The notes: a model not told the origin generated them from the letters alone. Counted from the stretch's first letter, positions 1 through 11,394 are shown. The stretch: 64,000 nt of DNA from Desulfovibrio legallii (GCF_900102485.1 NZ_FNBX01000003.1:124001-188000); one strand, 5' to 3'. Program-made: numbers and translations.

Positions 1-560
1 GCGCCACCCACAAGCAGGCCTTAAAAGAAATGTCCCGCCTGCGGGCGGAGCTGGCCAGCCCCGCCGTTGCGGAGGCCTCGGTGCTGCCCGTGCCGCAGGC
101 CTTCACGCCGGGGCAGCAGGTGCTGCACACGGCGTTCAACAAGCGCGGCGTGGTGACGGACGTGGACGCGCGCCGCCAGCGGGTGCGCCTGGATCTGAAC
201 GGCGTAAGCCTGTGGGCCGCCATGAAGGACGTGCGCCTGCCCGGCGCATCAGCCGCCGCACCGCCCCAGCCCGCCTCCGGGCGGTCAGGCCGCGTGCCGC
301 TTTCCGGCAGCGAACCCGCCTCCTTGAGCCTGGACTTGCGCGGCCAGCGGGCCGACGCGGCCCTGGCCGAGCTGGAGCGTTTTCTGGATAAGGCCCTGCT
401 GGCGGGCTTTGCCGAAGTGGAAGTGGTGCACGGGCGCGGCACGGGCGCACTGCGCCGCCAGGTGCACGAATTTTTGCGCGCTTCGCCGGCCGTGGCCGGA
501 TTTGCCGTTGCCCCCGAAGACCGCGGCGGCGACGGCATGACCATCGTCCGGCTGCGCTGA
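1..560 (+). CDS. mutS2: MutS2 endonuclease, C-terminal part (cut by window start)
   Basis: The reading frame is open from base 3 to the stop at 560, so the gene starts upstream of the window. The last ~75 residues form a Smr domain: it opens with a LDLRGQR motif and carries the VVHGRGTGALR signature of Smr nucleases near residues 135-145 of the visible part. Before it lies a short beta-rich linker domain (GQQVLHTAFNKRG). This arrangement is typical of MutS2, a MutS-like ATPase with a C-terminal nuclease that acts on branched DNA or stalled ribosomes. The ATPase core is outside the window, so a stand-alone Smr protein cannot be strictly excluded. The linker plus Smr order favours MutS2. Confidence 0.85.
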   Translation, partial: ATHKQALKEMSRLRAELASPAVAEASVLPVPQAFTPGQQVLHTAFNKRGVVTDVDARRQRVRLDLNGVSLWAAMKDVRLPGASAAAPPQPASGRSGRVPLSGSEPASLSLDLRGQRADAALAELERFLDKALLAGFAEVEVVHGRGTGALRRQVHEFLRASPAVAGFAVAPEDRGGDGMTIVRLR

Positions 561-653
561 TCCGCCCCGCCCGGCGGGAAGGGCCCGCCGTGGCCGCCGC
601 GCTGCTGCAAACCGCGCGGGCCAAACAATTGCCCCAGGTGGAACGTCGCCGTC

Positions 654-2361
654 ATGCAATCCAAAGATGCCATTCGCGCCATCAAAGAGCGCCTCAACAT
701 CGTGGACGTGGTGCGCCGCTATGTGGAGCTGAAGCGCAACGGCCCGCGCTGGATGGCCCCCTGCCCTTTCCACCAGGAAACCAAGCCCTCCTTTTCCGTC
801 AATGAAGACCAGGGCCTGTTTTACTGCTTTGGCTGCCACGCCTCAGGTGACGTTTTTGATTTTTACAGTCGCATCAATGGGCTGGACTTTAAAGAGACAC
901 TTGAACAATTGGCGGCGGAAGCGGGCGTTGCCCTGGAGAGCGGCCCCGCCGACCCCCGGCGGCAGGGGGAGGAAAGGCGGCGGCGCTCCGCGCGGCAGCA
1001 GATGCTGCGCATGTACGAGCTGGCGTCGGCGCATTTTGCGGCCGCGCTGCGCGGCCCCGCGGCCGCCGCTTGCCGGGCCTATGTGGAACGGCGCGGCCTC
1101 AGCGCGGAAATTGTGGAGCGCTTCGGCCTGGGCTGGGCCGCCCAGGAATGGCAATCCCTGGGCGAGGCCCTGCGCCGCGCCGGCTTTGACGAGCGCATGG
1201 CCGTGGAGGCCGGGTTGCTGGGCCGCTCGGACAAGGGACGGGCGTACGACCGCTTCCGTGGGCGGCTTATCTTTCCCATCAAAAACCTCTCCAACCAGAT
1301 CATTGCCTTCGGCGGGCGGATCATCGACGACGCGGACGAGGCCAAGTACATCAACAGCGCCGATACGCCCCTGTACAAAAAAGGCGAACACCTTTACGGC
1401 CTGGCCCAGGCCCGGCGGGGCATCGTCACCAAGGGGGAGGCCCTGCTTACCGAGGGCTACATGGACGTGCTGACCCTGCACCAGTTCGGCTACGACAATG
1501 CCGTGGGCGTGCTGGGCACGGCCCTCACGCCGGAGCAGATCAAACGCCTTTCAGGCTTTACTTCAAAAATTATTCTGCTCTTCGACGGTGACCGCGCCGG
1601 GCGCAAGGCGGCCCTGCGCTCCAGCGAGATGCTCCTTGTGCGCGGGCTTTCCTGCCAGGTAGTGCTCCTGCCCGAAGGCGAGGACATTGACAGCCTGCTG
1701 CGCGGCCCCGGCCCGGAAGCCTTTGCGCAGCTGCGGGCAGAGGCTCCGGATGGGCTGCGCTTCTGTGTGGACGTGCTCAAATCCCTGGCCCCGCGCGAAA
1801 CCGTGGAATGGGCCCGCAATTTCCTGCGTCAGGTCAGCATGCCGGAGCTGCTCAGCCCCTACGTTTCCCGCCTGGCGGCCCAGTTGCAGCTTTCGGAGAC
1901 GGAGCTGCGCGAGGGCCTCGCGCCCCGGCGCGACGCGGCAGGCCGGGAAGCCCCGCGCGCACCCAGCCGGGGCAGCGTGCGCGATCGGGAAATCCTCATG
2001 TACGCCCTGCGCTACCCCCACCGCCTGACGGATCTTACGGCCCTGGGCGCGGACCTGGCCCTGCAGACGCCGCAAGGCCGACAACTGTGGGATAAGATTG
2101 AGCAACACGGCCCGGAAGCGTTCGTCTACCATCTGGACGCCCGGGAAAAACAGTTTTTCTGCCACTGCTGCGGACCGGAGGCCGCGCCGCGCCATACGGA
2201 AGACATGGAGCTGGAAGCCCTGCGTCAGTACCTCAACAACTATTACGCCAACGCCCAGCGCTCTTCCTTGACGGCGGCCCTTCAGGCCAACACCGGCAAG
2301 GGTGACTTTGCGGCCGATTTGGCTTATCTTCGCGCACTTAAGGAAACTTTGGAGAATGGCC

Positions 2362-2375
<14 letters not shown>
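654..2375 (+). CDS. dnaG: DNA primase DnaG
   Basis: 573 residues, normal length for bacterial primase, which makes RNA primers for the replisome. The N-terminal zinc-binding domain (CPFH...CFGCH, about residues 41-65) is intact. The catalytic TOPRIM core follows, with TEGYMDVL near residue 265 and [11 protein letters not shown] near residue 308. The C-terminal part is the DnaB-interacting helical region. The last 14 bases overlap the start of rpoD, so the two are probably translationally coupled, as in the classical macromolecular synthesis operon. rpsU is not seen next to it. Confidence 0.97.
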
Positions 2376-4128
<1,753 letters not shown>

Positions 4129-4147
4129 GGTCGGAGGGACGCCTGCC

Positions 4148-4882
4148 GTGCCGTGCGTTTTTCCCTCTCCGCGCCGCCCTGGGCTTTACAGAGGCGGGCA
4201 ACGTTGCGCAGCCCTGGCGGCGGCGCTGCTCTGGGCCTGGCTCTGCATGCTTGCGCTGCCCGTCGGCAGCATGGCCGCGAGCGAAGCCCTGCCCCGCCCG
4301 CAGGCCACGGTGGCCCGCTGCTTTGACGGCGATACCCTGAAGCTCACTGACCGGCGCGTGGTGCGCCTGGCGGGCATTGACGCCCCGGAGCTGCACGCGC
4401 CGCAGGGCGACAAAGCGCAGTACTACGCCCGCGAAGCCCGCAAAGCCCTTACAGAGCGCGTCCGGGGGCGCAAAGTGACCCTGCGCGCGGCCGGGGTGAA
4501 GCACAAAGACCCCCACGGCCGCTGGCTGGCCGAAGTGCTGCTGGAGGACGGGGAATCCCTCAATGAGGCCCTGGTGCGGGAAGGCGCGGCCTTTTTTTAT
4601 CCCCACCGCGACCTGAGCCCGCAACTGCAGGAGCGCCTGCGCGCCGCACAGCGCGAGGCCATTGCGGCAAAGCGCGGCCTCTGGGCGCAGCTTCTGAGCC
4701 AGCCCGTGGCCCAGGCCACCTATCTGGGCAATAAGGAATCCCTGCGCTTTTTCCCCACGGATTGCGCCGCCGTACAGCACATCAAGCCGCGCAACCGGGT
4801 CTATTTCGGCAACCTGATGGACGCCTTTATGGCGGGCTACGCTCCGGCGCGGGTCTGCCCCTTCTGGCCACTTGTCCCATGA
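4148..4882 (+). CDS. Secreted thermonuclease-family (SNase-like) protein
   Basis: About 244 residues from the preferred GTG 4148, which has GGAGGGAC eight bases upstream. An in-frame ATG at 4118 overlapping the rpoD stop lacks a ribosome site. A hydrophobic signal segment ([19 protein letters not shown]) is followed by a staphylococcal-nuclease fold. That fold shows [20 protein letters not shown] (catalytic Arg and Asp), a [24 protein letters not shown] block and AKRGLWAQ. The protein is probably exported and hydrolyses nucleic acid, or is an inactive relative. The C-terminal 60 residues after the nuclease domain have no recognised motif. The stop overlaps the start of queC (ATGA). Confidence 0.82.
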   Translation: MPCVFPSPRRPGLYRGGQRCAALAAALLWAWLCMLALPVGSMAASEALPRPQATVARCFDGDTLKLTDRRVVRLAGIDAPELHAPQGDKAQYYAREARKALTERVRGRKVTLRAAGVKHKDPHGRWLAEVLLEDGESLNEALVREGAAFFYPHRDLSPQLQERLRAAQREAIAAKRGLWAQLLSQPVAQATYLGNKESLRFFPTDCAAVQHIKPRNRVYFGNLMDAFMAGYAPARVCPFWPLVP

Positions 4883-5700
4883 CTGCTATGCACAACGCTT
4901 CCCTCGTCCCGCCGTCCCCGTCCTCCGGCCCCGCCGCAAACCCGCAGCCGGCCGCGCTGCCCGGTGCGCTTGCCGACCAGCAGGCCCTGGTAATTTTTTC
5001 CGGCGGGCAGGATTCCGCCACCTGCCTCGCCTGGGCGCTCAGCCGCTTTGGCAGGGTGCTGACCTTGGGCTTTGACTACGGCCAGCGCCACGCCGTGGAG
5101 CTTTCCTGCCGCCAAGCCCTGCGGGAGGGCCTGGCCGCCCTGAACCCGCAGTGGGCCGCCCGCCTTGGCTCGGATACCCTGCTCCGCCTGGATATTTTTC
5201 GCGATCTGGCCAACACGGCCCTCACCTCGGACGCCCCCATTGAGGAGCACGGCCCCGGCGGCCTGCCCAATACCTTTGTGCCGGGGCGCAACCTCATCTT
5301 TATCCTCCACGCGGCGGCCTGGGCCTATGCCCGGCAGATCCGCCACCTGGTGCTGGGCGTTTGCCAGAGCGACTATTCCGGCTATCCCGATTGCCGGGAC
5401 GACAGCGTGAAGGCCATGCAGGTGGCCGTCAATACGGGCATGGACGCAAACTATGTGCTGCACACGCCCCTCATGTGGCGCAGCAAAAAAGACGCCTGGG
5501 AGCTGGCCGAACAGCTGGGCGGCGAACACCTGGTGGATATGATTGTGGAGCGCAGCCACACCTGCTACCTGGGTGAACGCGGGGAGCGCCACCCCTGGGG
5601 CTACGGCTGCGGCAACTGCCCGGCCTGCCGCCTGCGCGCCGCGGGCTATGCCGCCTATGTGCGGGCCAAAGCCGAGGCCGGAGCGGCCGCCCATGACTAA
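4879..5700 (+). CDS. queC: 7-cyano-7-deazaguanine synthase QueC
   Basis: 273 residues. QueC converts 7-carboxy-7-deazaguanine to preQ0 with ATP and ammonia in queuosine biosynthesis. The PP-loop SGGQDSATC, the FDYGQRH motif, FVPGRNLIF and the zinc-binding C-terminal [10 protein letters not shown] cluster (with the earlier HTCY) are all present. The N-terminal ~35 residues are Pro/Ala rich and outside the conserved fold, so translation may begin a little later; an ATG at 4888 is also in frame. It overlaps the upstream nuclease stop by four bases and the downstream gene by eight. Confidence 0.95.
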   Translation: MTAMHNASLVPPSPSSGPAANPQPAALPGALADQQALVIFSGGQDSATCLAWALSRFGRVLTLGFDYGQRHAVELSCRQALREGLAALNPQWAARLGSDTLLRLDIFRDLANTALTSDAPIEEHGPGGLPNTFVPGRNLIFILHAAAWAYARQIRHLVLGVCQSDYSGYPDCRDDSVKAMQVAVNTGMDANYVLHTPLMWRSKKDAWELAEQLGGEHLVDMIVERSHTCYLGERGERHPWGYGCGNCPACRLRAAGYAAYVRAKAEAGAAAHD

Positions 5701-6214
5701 AAAACGTCTGAGCGCCGCTCAGGGCACGGAAGCGGCCTGCATCCTCTTTGAGCTCAATACCCGCACGACGGGCATCCTGCACATGGCCCGTGAGGCCCTG
5801 CTGCCCGAGGAATATCTGCGGGAACCGGGGGCCGCCCTGCTCTGCGCCGAATGGCGGGCCTTTGCCCACGCTGTGGTGACGGCCGGGCTTATGCAGCACG
5901 CCCCCAACAGCGTGCTGCTGGCCTATCTGCGCGAAACCGGCAACCTGCTGACCCTGGCCGCGCCCCAGGGCGACCTGCGGCTGGAAGATTTTGTGGATGG
6001 CCCTTTTGCCCGCTACATGCCCCTCCTGGCCCAGGGGGAACAGGCCCGCTGCCCGGAACTGTTCTGCACCAGCCTGGCCGCGGCCCTGGCCGCCGCGCGG
6101 GGCACGGCCCCGGCGCTGGACGCCCGGGTTCAGGCCCGGCTGGCCGCCTTCATGGCCTTGGTCATCAGCGCGGTGTGGGACAAGCTGGAAGAGTACGAAA
6201 TCCTGCCGGACTGA
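5693..6214 (+). CDS. Conserved hypothetical protein downstream of queC
   Basis: 173 residues, start ATG 5693 overlapping the queC stop by eight bases, so it is probably co-translated with queC. It is mostly alpha-helical and Ala/Leu rich, with no signal peptide, membrane segment or metal motif that I can see. The charged N-terminus ([10 protein letters not shown]) and the helical stretches around [19 protein letters not shown] give no family assignment. I do not recognise a function. The start overlap and normal codon usage support a real gene. Confidence 0.7.
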   Translation: MTKKRLSAAQGTEAACILFELNTRTTGILHMAREALLPEEYLREPGAALLCAEWRAFAHAVVTAGLMQHAPNSVLLAYLRETGNLLTLAAPQGDLRLEDFVDGPFARYMPLLAQGEQARCPELFCTSLAAALAAARGTAPALDARVQARLAAFMALVISAVWDKLEEYEILPD

Positions 6215-6224
6215 AAAAATGCTG

Positions 6225-6249
6225 CCTTTGAGAACGCAGGCTCTCAAGG
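6225..6249. terminator. Hairpin between convergent genes
   Basis: CCTTTGAGA at 6225 pairs with TCTCAAGG at 6242-6249 around an 8-base loop, with one bulged T. It lies in the 48-base gap between the stop of the plus-strand gene (6214) and the stop of the minus-strand TPR gene (6263). No U-run follows, so termination is inferred from position. The same CTTTGAG...CTCAAAG palindrome closes the dispersed elements at 27137 and 32486. Confidence 0.4.
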
Positions 6250-6262
6250 ATGGGCAAAAGGC

Positions 6263-7726
6263 TCACTCCGGCGCTGCATCGCGCAGCAAGGTTGCCGCCG
6301 CACCCCCTGCGGCTGCGGCTTCCAGCGCTTCAAGGCCCGGCTTGCCCAAAAGACGCGCCAGCACGCGGTAGCGCTCCACAGCCAGATTGCGGCCTTCACG
6401 CCGGGCCTGGGCCACATCCTCTCCATAAGCGGCCAGCGTGCCCGGAGAAAGCGTCTCCAGCTCGCAGCGCAGGTAGCGCGCAAAGCCGCCCCCCGCGTCC
6501 CGCCGGATCACATGCGGATACGCCTTTGCGGCGGCATCCATAAAAGCGCTCTCGGCCGCAACAAGGGCGTCCATGCGCGGATCCTCCCGCACCGGCGGCA
6601 GGCGGTCGTCCATGCGGGCGTATTTTTCCACCATCAGGTTGCGGCCCGCGGCCGCCGCACGCCGCAGGTCGTCGGCATAGGCGGCCAGCGTGGCTTCGCG
6701 CAGCACGCCCAGGGTCATGCGCCGCATGATCCGGAAACCCTCGGGCCGCTGCTGGCAGACGGCCGGGCCCCCTTCGTTGGGCGTGGCCAGGAACATCTCC
6801 AGCTCCCGCTCCACAATCTCTCGCAGCAGGCGCTCCCGCGCCTCCGCAGGGCGGTCTCCGGCGCTTCCTCCGGCGCAGGCTGCTTTCCCTGGCGCGGCTT
6901 CTTCGCCCATGGCCCGGCGGCAGACCTCCAGATTGCGTCGATAGCCGCTGGCCTCCGGCCCAGCGCCCTTGCCCAGCCGGGCGTAGCCCTCCAGCGCCCG
7001 ATCCAGCGCGGCGGCGGCTTCCGCCCACTGCCCGTCGCTCGCCAGGGCCACGCCCAGATTGCCTTGAGAAAAAACCGTATCCTCATGGTCTTCGCCCAGC
7101 AGACGCTGCCGCAGGGCCAGGGCCTGGCGGTGCAGGGCAATGCCCTCCCGCGCGTTGCCCTGCTCCTCACGCAGGCGGGCCAGGTTGTTCAGGCAGGTGC
7201 CCAGCTCCGGCGGCGCGGGCCTTTGGGCGCTAAAAATATCCCGCGCGCGCGTAAGGCAGCGTTCGGCCCCGGCAAAGTCCCGCTGTCGGTAGTACGCCGC
7301 AGAAAGGTGCAGCAAGGCCGTGGCCAGCCGGGGGGATTGCGGCCCCTCCGCGGCGGCGCAGAGCTCTGCGGCCTCCTGGCCCAGGGCCTGGCTCTGGGCC
7401 AGGTCGCCCCGCTCCAGAAGCAGGTGGGCCAGATTCTGCAGCGCGGCCAGGGCCTCTGGCGAAGCCGCGCCCCGGCTGCGGCGCAAAAGATCCACGCTCT
7501 CCCGCAGGGCGGCCTCCGCAGCCTGCGGTTCGCCCTGGGCAAACAGCGCGCGCCCCAGGGCCTCCAGCACCCGCCCGCGGGCGCATTCGTCGGGCGCAAG
7601 GCGCTCCAGCAGGCCGCGCAAAAGCGCCGCGCTTTCCGCCGCCCGGCCTTGCCGCAAAGGCGCAAGGGCCGCGCTCAGGGCCCCGGACCACTCCCCATAG
7701 GCCGTCGGGTCTTTTTCCATGCGCAT
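6263..7726 (-). CDS. TPR-repeat protein with C-terminal DUF4125 domain
   Basis: 487 residues. The first ~290 residues are tandem TPR-like helical repeats (LGRALFAQGEPQAAEAALRE, LARLREEQGNAREGIALHRQ and others), a protein-binding scaffold. The last ~190 residues (IVERELEMFLATPNEGGPAV... to the end) fit DUF4125, often found beside DUF4037 proteins; that match is by recall, not a search. The start ATG 7726 has a GGGGAGG site. It follows the DUF4037 gene by 21 bases in a merR-DUF4037-DUF4125 operon. No enzymatic motif is visible, and function is unknown. Confidence 0.75.
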   Translation of the reverse strand: MRMEKDPTAYGEWSGALSAALAPLRQGRAAESAALLRGLLERLAPDECARGRVLEALGRALFAQGEPQAAEAALRESVDLLRRSRGAASPEALAALQNLAHLLLERGDLAQSQALGQEAAELCAAAEGPQSPRLATALLHLSAAYYRQRDFAGAERCLTRARDIFSAQRPAPPELGTCLNNLARLREEQGNAREGIALHRQALALRQRLLGEDHEDTVFSQGNLGVALASDGQWAEAAAALDRALEGYARLGKGAGPEASGYRRNLEVCRRAMGEEAAPGKAACAGGSAGDRPAEARERLLREIVERELEMFLATPNEGGPAVCQQRPEGFRIMRRMTLGVLREATLAAYADDLRRAAAAGRNLMVEKYARMDDRLPPVREDPRMDALVAAESAFMDAAAKAYPHVIRRDAGGGFARYLRCELETLSPGTLAAYGEDVAQARREGRNLAVERYRVLARLLGKPGLEALEAAAAGGAAATLLRDAAPE

Positions 7727-7747
7727 GTCCGCCTCCCCAACCGCCCG

Positions 7748-8725
7748 TCAGGCCTGTAAAAGATCCATACGCCGCAGATCCGCATCGGCCACCTGCCGCA
7801 AAATGCGCGGCCCGTGCGCCCACAGCCAGTCGCCTTGCGCGTCGCTCAGCCCCTCGCGCCGCAGCAGCTCAGCCGTCTGAGCGCAGAAGGCTTCCACTGG
7901 GTCAAGGATGGCCGCCGGATCCGATCCGTCCAGGGACAGGAGGCGCAGCCGCCCCAGCATCCCGGTCACGGCCGCGCCCAGCACGGGCAAAGGGGTCGCC
8001 AACCGGGCCGCCCATTTGTAGAAGGGCATGTAGCGACGGTTGCAGAGGTAAACCAGGGAAAGCGCGGCCTCAACAAACCTGGCCAGGGCCAGTAGGGCCG
8101 CCGCGCCGTCGCCCCGCCGCAGACAACGGGGCAGGTTGTACTGCCCGGCCTGGGCCATGATCATGCAGCGGGCCGTCAGCTTTTTCAGCCGCACGTCTTC
8201 CGGATAATAGGCCAGCAGGGCCGCGCGCCGACGGCTGAACAGCCCGGCCGGGTCCGCAAAGACCTCGCCGTTGGTGCAGGCGGCCAGCTGGCATTCCGGA
8301 ATGGCCAACCACTGCCTGTTCTCTGCGGGGGGCTCCATGAGCCCCGTAAAAAAGGCGTAAAAGGGCTCCAGCGCCAGAGGCCCTACCCTGCCTTGCCGCC
8401 GTTGCGGGACAAGGCGGCTGGCATAGCCGCCAAAATGTTTCGGCAACCGCGCCAAGGCCGTTTCCAGGCGCGGCAGGGCCGTCGCCAGTTCCGCCTGCGG
8501 CAGCCAAAGGCAGAAACTAGGGCCGAAGTCGTGGTCGCGGGAGAGGGCGTCGTCGCAGCCGAAACACTCTGAGCCTTCCCCCACCAGCCCCACGGCGGCG
8601 CGGGCCATGATGTCGGGGATGTCCGCCAGCAGTGAAGGGCGACAGGCATCGTAGAAAGCGCGGGCCAGGGCCAGGCCGCTTTCCGCCGCGTCTGCCGGGG
8701 GGGCAGTCGGGAGGGGCGCGCTCAC
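7748..8725 (-). CDS. DUF4037 nucleotidyltransferase-like protein
   Basis: 325 residues from a GTG start at 8725 that overlaps the stop of the MerR gene by four bases (GTGA), so translation is probably coupled. Near residue 50 the segment VGEGSECFGCDDALSRDHDFG matches the nucleotidyltransferase layout of a Gly-Ser followed by a D-x-D pair. That is the polymerase-beta fold as found in DUF4037 proteins. A KKLTARCMIMAQAGQYNLPRC block and a helical C-terminus follow. Substrate unknown. Its partner is the downstream DUF4125 TPR protein. Confidence 0.75.
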   Translation of the reverse strand: MSAPLPTAPPADAAESGLALARAFYDACRPSLLADIPDIMARAAVGLVGEGSECFGCDDALSRDHDFGPSFCLWLPQAELATALPRLETALARLPKHFGGYASRLVPQRRQGRVGPLALEPFYAFFTGLMEPPAENRQWLAIPECQLAACTNGEVFADPAGLFSRRRAALLAYYPEDVRLKKLTARCMIMAQAGQYNLPRCLRRGDGAAALLALARFVEAALSLVYLCNRRYMPFYKWAARLATPLPVLGAAVTGMLGRLRLLSLDGSDPAAILDPVEAFCAQTAELLRREGLSDAQGDWLWAHGPRILRQVADADLRRMDLLQA

Positions 8726-9594
8726 TGGCCGTTCTCCGCCGCGCGCCGCGCCGCGCCGCGCCGGGCGGCCCGCACCAGCACTTCCGTCACAAACAGGCCA
8801 CTGTTGTTGGTGGTCCAGTAGTCTGTGACGTAGCGCTCGCAGCAGCCGGCATCGAGCACATAATTGTTGGCGTTGGCCCAGCGGGCGATCTTGCCGTGGG
8901 TTTCGCTGATATTGTCGTGCGTGCCGATATGGTAGCAGCTGAGCGCAAGAAATCCTCCCCAAACGGTGGTCAATGCGTCGTCGCAAGGAAAAACCGTGCG
9001 CTGCAGAATTGTTACCGCCTGCTCCTGGCGCTGTCTGCGCTGCTCCAGCGAAGAGAATAGAATCATGACCGGGCCGGTGATGTTGTTGTTTATGGATTCC
9101 ACATAGTTTGTAAAATCTATGTTGATAATGGAAGCCTTGATGTCTTCCCTGTAGGTCTGGTCGTGGAAGAGCACGCGCTCCGGCTGCAGATACTTGACAG
9201 ACACGCTCTGAATGTCGTTTTCCAGCACCATTTCAGCCTCGTGGAGCAGCTCCAGCCAGTCGTGCACCGAGGTGCGGCGCAGGTGCAGAAGCCGTTCCTC
9301 CTGGTGCAGGGCCTGGACCTTTTTCAGAAAAAGTTTGCGCAGCGCGCTCAGGCTGGTATTGCCGCCCACCTCAAAGGCGGCGCGGATTTCCGCCAGGTGA
9401 AAGCCCATCTGCTTGTAGTATTTGAGCGGCGGCACGGCCAGCAGGTCGTCTTCCGTATAATAACGGTAGTTGTTGCCCCCGTGGCGTTTGGAGGCGATAA
9501 GACCAAGATCGTCATAAAAGCGCAGAGCTTTTTTGGAGATCTTGGAAATGGAGCTCATCTGGCTGATGGTGTAGCCTTGAGTGCTGGTGGTCAT
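8722..9594 (-). CDS. MerR-family transcriptional regulator (candidate cut regulator)
   Basis: 290 residues from ATG 9594. The N-terminal winged helix-turn-helix is typical MerR (YTISQMSSISKISKKALRFYDDLGLI...NYRYYTEDDLL). A coiled-coil dimerisation helix follows (about residues 80-125), then a ~150-residue C-terminal domain whose end (ERYVTDYW...TEVLV) resembles GyrI-like ligand-binding domains. No metal-binding cysteine pair is evident, so a small organic effector is more likely than a metal. It heads an operon with the DUF4037 and DUF4125 genes. It is the only MerR gene beside the two promoters with 19-base spacers at 11151-11181 and 11395-11425, so I infer it activates choline uptake and degradation. 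Confidence 0.88.
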   Translation of the reverse strand: MTTSTQGYTISQMSSISKISKKALRFYDDLGLIASKRHGGNNYRYYTEDDLLAVPPLKYYKQMGFHLAEIRAAFEVGGNTSLSALRKLFLKKVQALHQEERLLHLRRTSVHDWLELLHEAEMVLENDIQSVSVKYLQPERVLFHDQTYREDIKASIINIDFTNYVESINNNITGPVMILFSSLEQRRQRQEQAVTILQRTVFPCDDALTTVWGGFLALSCYHIGTHDNISETHGKIARWANANNYVLDAGCCERYVTDYWTTNNSGLFVTEVLVRAARRGAARRAAENGQ

Positions 9595-9700
9595 GGCGGC
9601 ACCCCCATACTCTTTGGGATTGGAGGGAAACGCTCCGCGAAGGAGGGCGAAAAGCACGCGCGGAGTGCGGGAAAGGCCCGCCGCCGAGGGGCTTGCGGGC

Positions 9701-9735
9701 GGACGCCCCGGAACCTTGCGCGCTCCGGGGCGTCC
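9701..9735 (-). terminator. GC-rich hairpin downstream of the transporter operon
   Basis: A perfect 12-bp stem (GGACGCCCCGGA at 9701 with TCCGGGGCGTCC ending at 9735) has an 11-base loop. It lies just past the stop of the 89-residue gene (9743) and upstream of the MerR gene start at 9594. No U-tract follows in the minus direction, so its role as a terminator is inferred from position. Confidence 0.45.
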
Positions 9736-9742
9736 CACTCTT

Positions 9743-10012
9743 TTACTCAGGAATATAGGCGTTGATGGTGGCGGCCCCAGCCTCGTGCGCCCTGAAATAC
9801 AGCCGTATTTCGCCGGCGTCGTCCAGGTCGAAGCGGGATTCCTCAAGGAGGCCGTTGGCGGCGGCCGTCAGCAGGGCGGTCAGCACATCGGCCTTGTTGT
9901 GCGCCCGAAAAGAGCCGTATTCCTGGGCCAGAGCGGCCAGCACCTCTTCGGGGCAGGCATCCGCCACGGTCGTCATGTGTTTAAGGATGGCGAAGTTCAG
10001 CGGCCTTTTCAT
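9743..10012 (-). CDS. Small hypothetical protein after the choline-locus transporter
   Basis: 89 residues. The start ATG 10012 is three bases past the transporter stop, with GGATAGGG upstream inside that gene. The N-terminal two thirds (ILKHMTTVADACPEEVLAALAQEYGS...KADVLTALLTAAANGLLEESRFDL) look helical and could be a small winged-helix fold. The end (GEIRLYFRAHEAGAATINAYI) looks like beta strands. I do not recognise the family. Tight spacing indicates co-expression with the transporter. Confidence 0.65.
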   Translation of the reverse strand: MKRPLNFAILKHMTTVADACPEEVLAALAQEYGSFRAHNKADVLTALLTAAANGLLEESRFDLDDAGEIRLYFRAHEAGAATINAYIPE

Positions 10013-10015
10013 ACC

Positions 10016-11110
10016 CTATCCCTTCCTTTTGAAAAAATCTACCGGGTTCACTGCGATGGTAAAGATGCCCACCACCATGACCACCGCCGCCAACCAGGCG
10101 ATGGGGGCCAGGGCGTAGCCGTCGATGCCGAACCAGAGCCCCAGCACCAGCCAGCAAAAAAAGGGCCCCCAGAAGGAGAACGCCCCGTTGCACGACATGC
10201 CCAGGGCAGTGCCGCACATGGCGTTGCCCTTGTACCAGAGCATGAAGGCAAAGTACGCGCCAAAGCCGGCTACAGCAAACCAGGGCATGGCCTGACTGTC
10301 GGCAAAGGCCGTGCGCACCATGCCAAAGGCGTCGGCCCCGCCGATCAAGGCAAAAAGCGGCACCAGCACCATAAGGTTAGTGATCCCGGACGTGACCTGG
10401 CGGATGGTGATGCCGATCTCCGGGTCCACCATGGAGGTGGCGTAGCCGCCCACGCAGCCTTCAAGCCCCCAGCCAAAGGCGGCCAGAAAACCGAACATCA
10501 GCCCTATGAAAAGATTGGGGGGGGCGTTGTCGGCAAGGCCCGTGCTGCCGATCATGGCGCTGGCGGCAAAACAGATGAAAATGCCCAGCAGCATGCGCGG
10601 CGTCAGGGGCTGTTTGTACAAAAAGCGGCTCAGAATGGCCCCGATGGCGGGGCACAGCGCGCTTATGGGCACAATGATGGACCCGGCGCTCTGCAGCCCC
10701 AGCACATAGCAGGTGCTGGCCAAGGGCCCGCCTATAACGGCAGCGCCAATGAGCACCGCCCCTGGTTTTGTTTTGATGGTGCGGAAAAAATCCCCCAGCT
10801 TTCCTTTGAAGGCGGCGATAAGCAACGCCCAGACGGCGCTGCAGGTGTCTGTGGTGGCCGCGCCCAGCGCGCCCAGCAAAAACATTTTGGCAAAATCGGA
10901 AAGCCCGGAAGCCTCCCCATACCATGCCGCCCATACGCCCATGGTCATGGCCAGGGTCATGAAGGCCGTATAAACGCCGTAGGCCACGCCGGACATGGTG
11001 GCTACCGCCATGCCGCGACGCCGAAACCGTTTGGCAAGTTTCGTTTTTGCCGCCAGGGCCGTGGCCTCCGCATGGGCGGGGGCCGTGCTGCATTGTACCG
11101 CTTGCTCCAT
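10016..11110 (-). CDS. DMT/EamA-type membrane transporter, candidate choline importer
   Basis: 364 residues with about ten hydrophobic membrane segments and an internal two-fold pattern, as in drug/metabolite transporters. Small polar motifs between helices include GGPLASTCYVLGLQSAGSIIVPISALCPAIGAI. ATG 11110 follows an AAGGAGAG site. It is transcribed divergently from the cut operon from a promoter matching the cut promoter in spacer and half-sites. This context suggests it imports choline or a related quaternary amine; substrate specificity is inference. Confidence 0.78.
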   Translation of the reverse strand: MEQAVQCSTAPAHAEATALAAKTKLAKRFRRRGMAVATMSGVAYGVYTAFMTLAMTMGVWAAWYGEASGLSDFAKMFLLGALGAATTDTCSAVWALLIAAFKGKLGDFFRTIKTKPGAVLIGAAVIGGPLASTCYVLGLQSAGSIIVPISALCPAIGAILSRFLYKQPLTPRMLLGIFICFAASAMIGSTGLADNAPPNLFIGLMFGFLAAFGWGLEGCVGGYATSMVDPEIGITIRQVTSGITNLMVLVPLFALIGGADAFGMVRTAFADSQAMPWFAVAGFGAYFAFMLWYKGNAMCGTALGMSCNGAFSFWGPFFCWLVLGLWFGIDGYALAPIAWLAAVVMVVGIFTIAVNPVDFFKRKG

Positions 11111-11150
11111 GGCACTCTCCTTGGTGCTAGGGTGATGGCTACTTGCAGAC

Positions 11151-11181
11151 AGCTTAAGGTTCCCCCAAAGAGGAAGGTCAA
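11151..11181 (-). promoter_or_regulatory. MerR-type promoter for the transporter operon
   Basis: Read on the minus strand: a -35 TTGACC (11181-11176), a 19-base spacer (11175-11157) and a -10 TAAGCT (11156-11151). A 19-base spacer is the hallmark of MerR-activated promoters. The spacer begins TTCC and contains GGGGAACC, the same half-sites as in the cut promoter 214 bases away. The first gene starts 41 bases downstream. Confidence 0.7.
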
Positions 11182-11394
11182 TGCGGCAGGCCTTAAAAAT
11201 AGGCCTTTGCAGAAAAAAAGTTGATCTCCTCTCCCCTGCGGCATGACAACCGCAACAAATTCTCGCCCCACCAATCTGGGCGATAAATGCCGATCGACAA
11301 GGATTTCAGCATCCATTTCATGATTGATTATTCAACCATAAATCTTTCGTCAGGCGTTCGGAAAATTTTTTTTGAAAAAAATGCTCCAAAGTCC

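Noticed and set aside
9581..11224. 547-residue plus-strand frame over the transporter
   Set aside because: Antisense to the transporter and its partner, rich in His/Gly/Gln and without domains; it also crosses the mapped divergent promoter.
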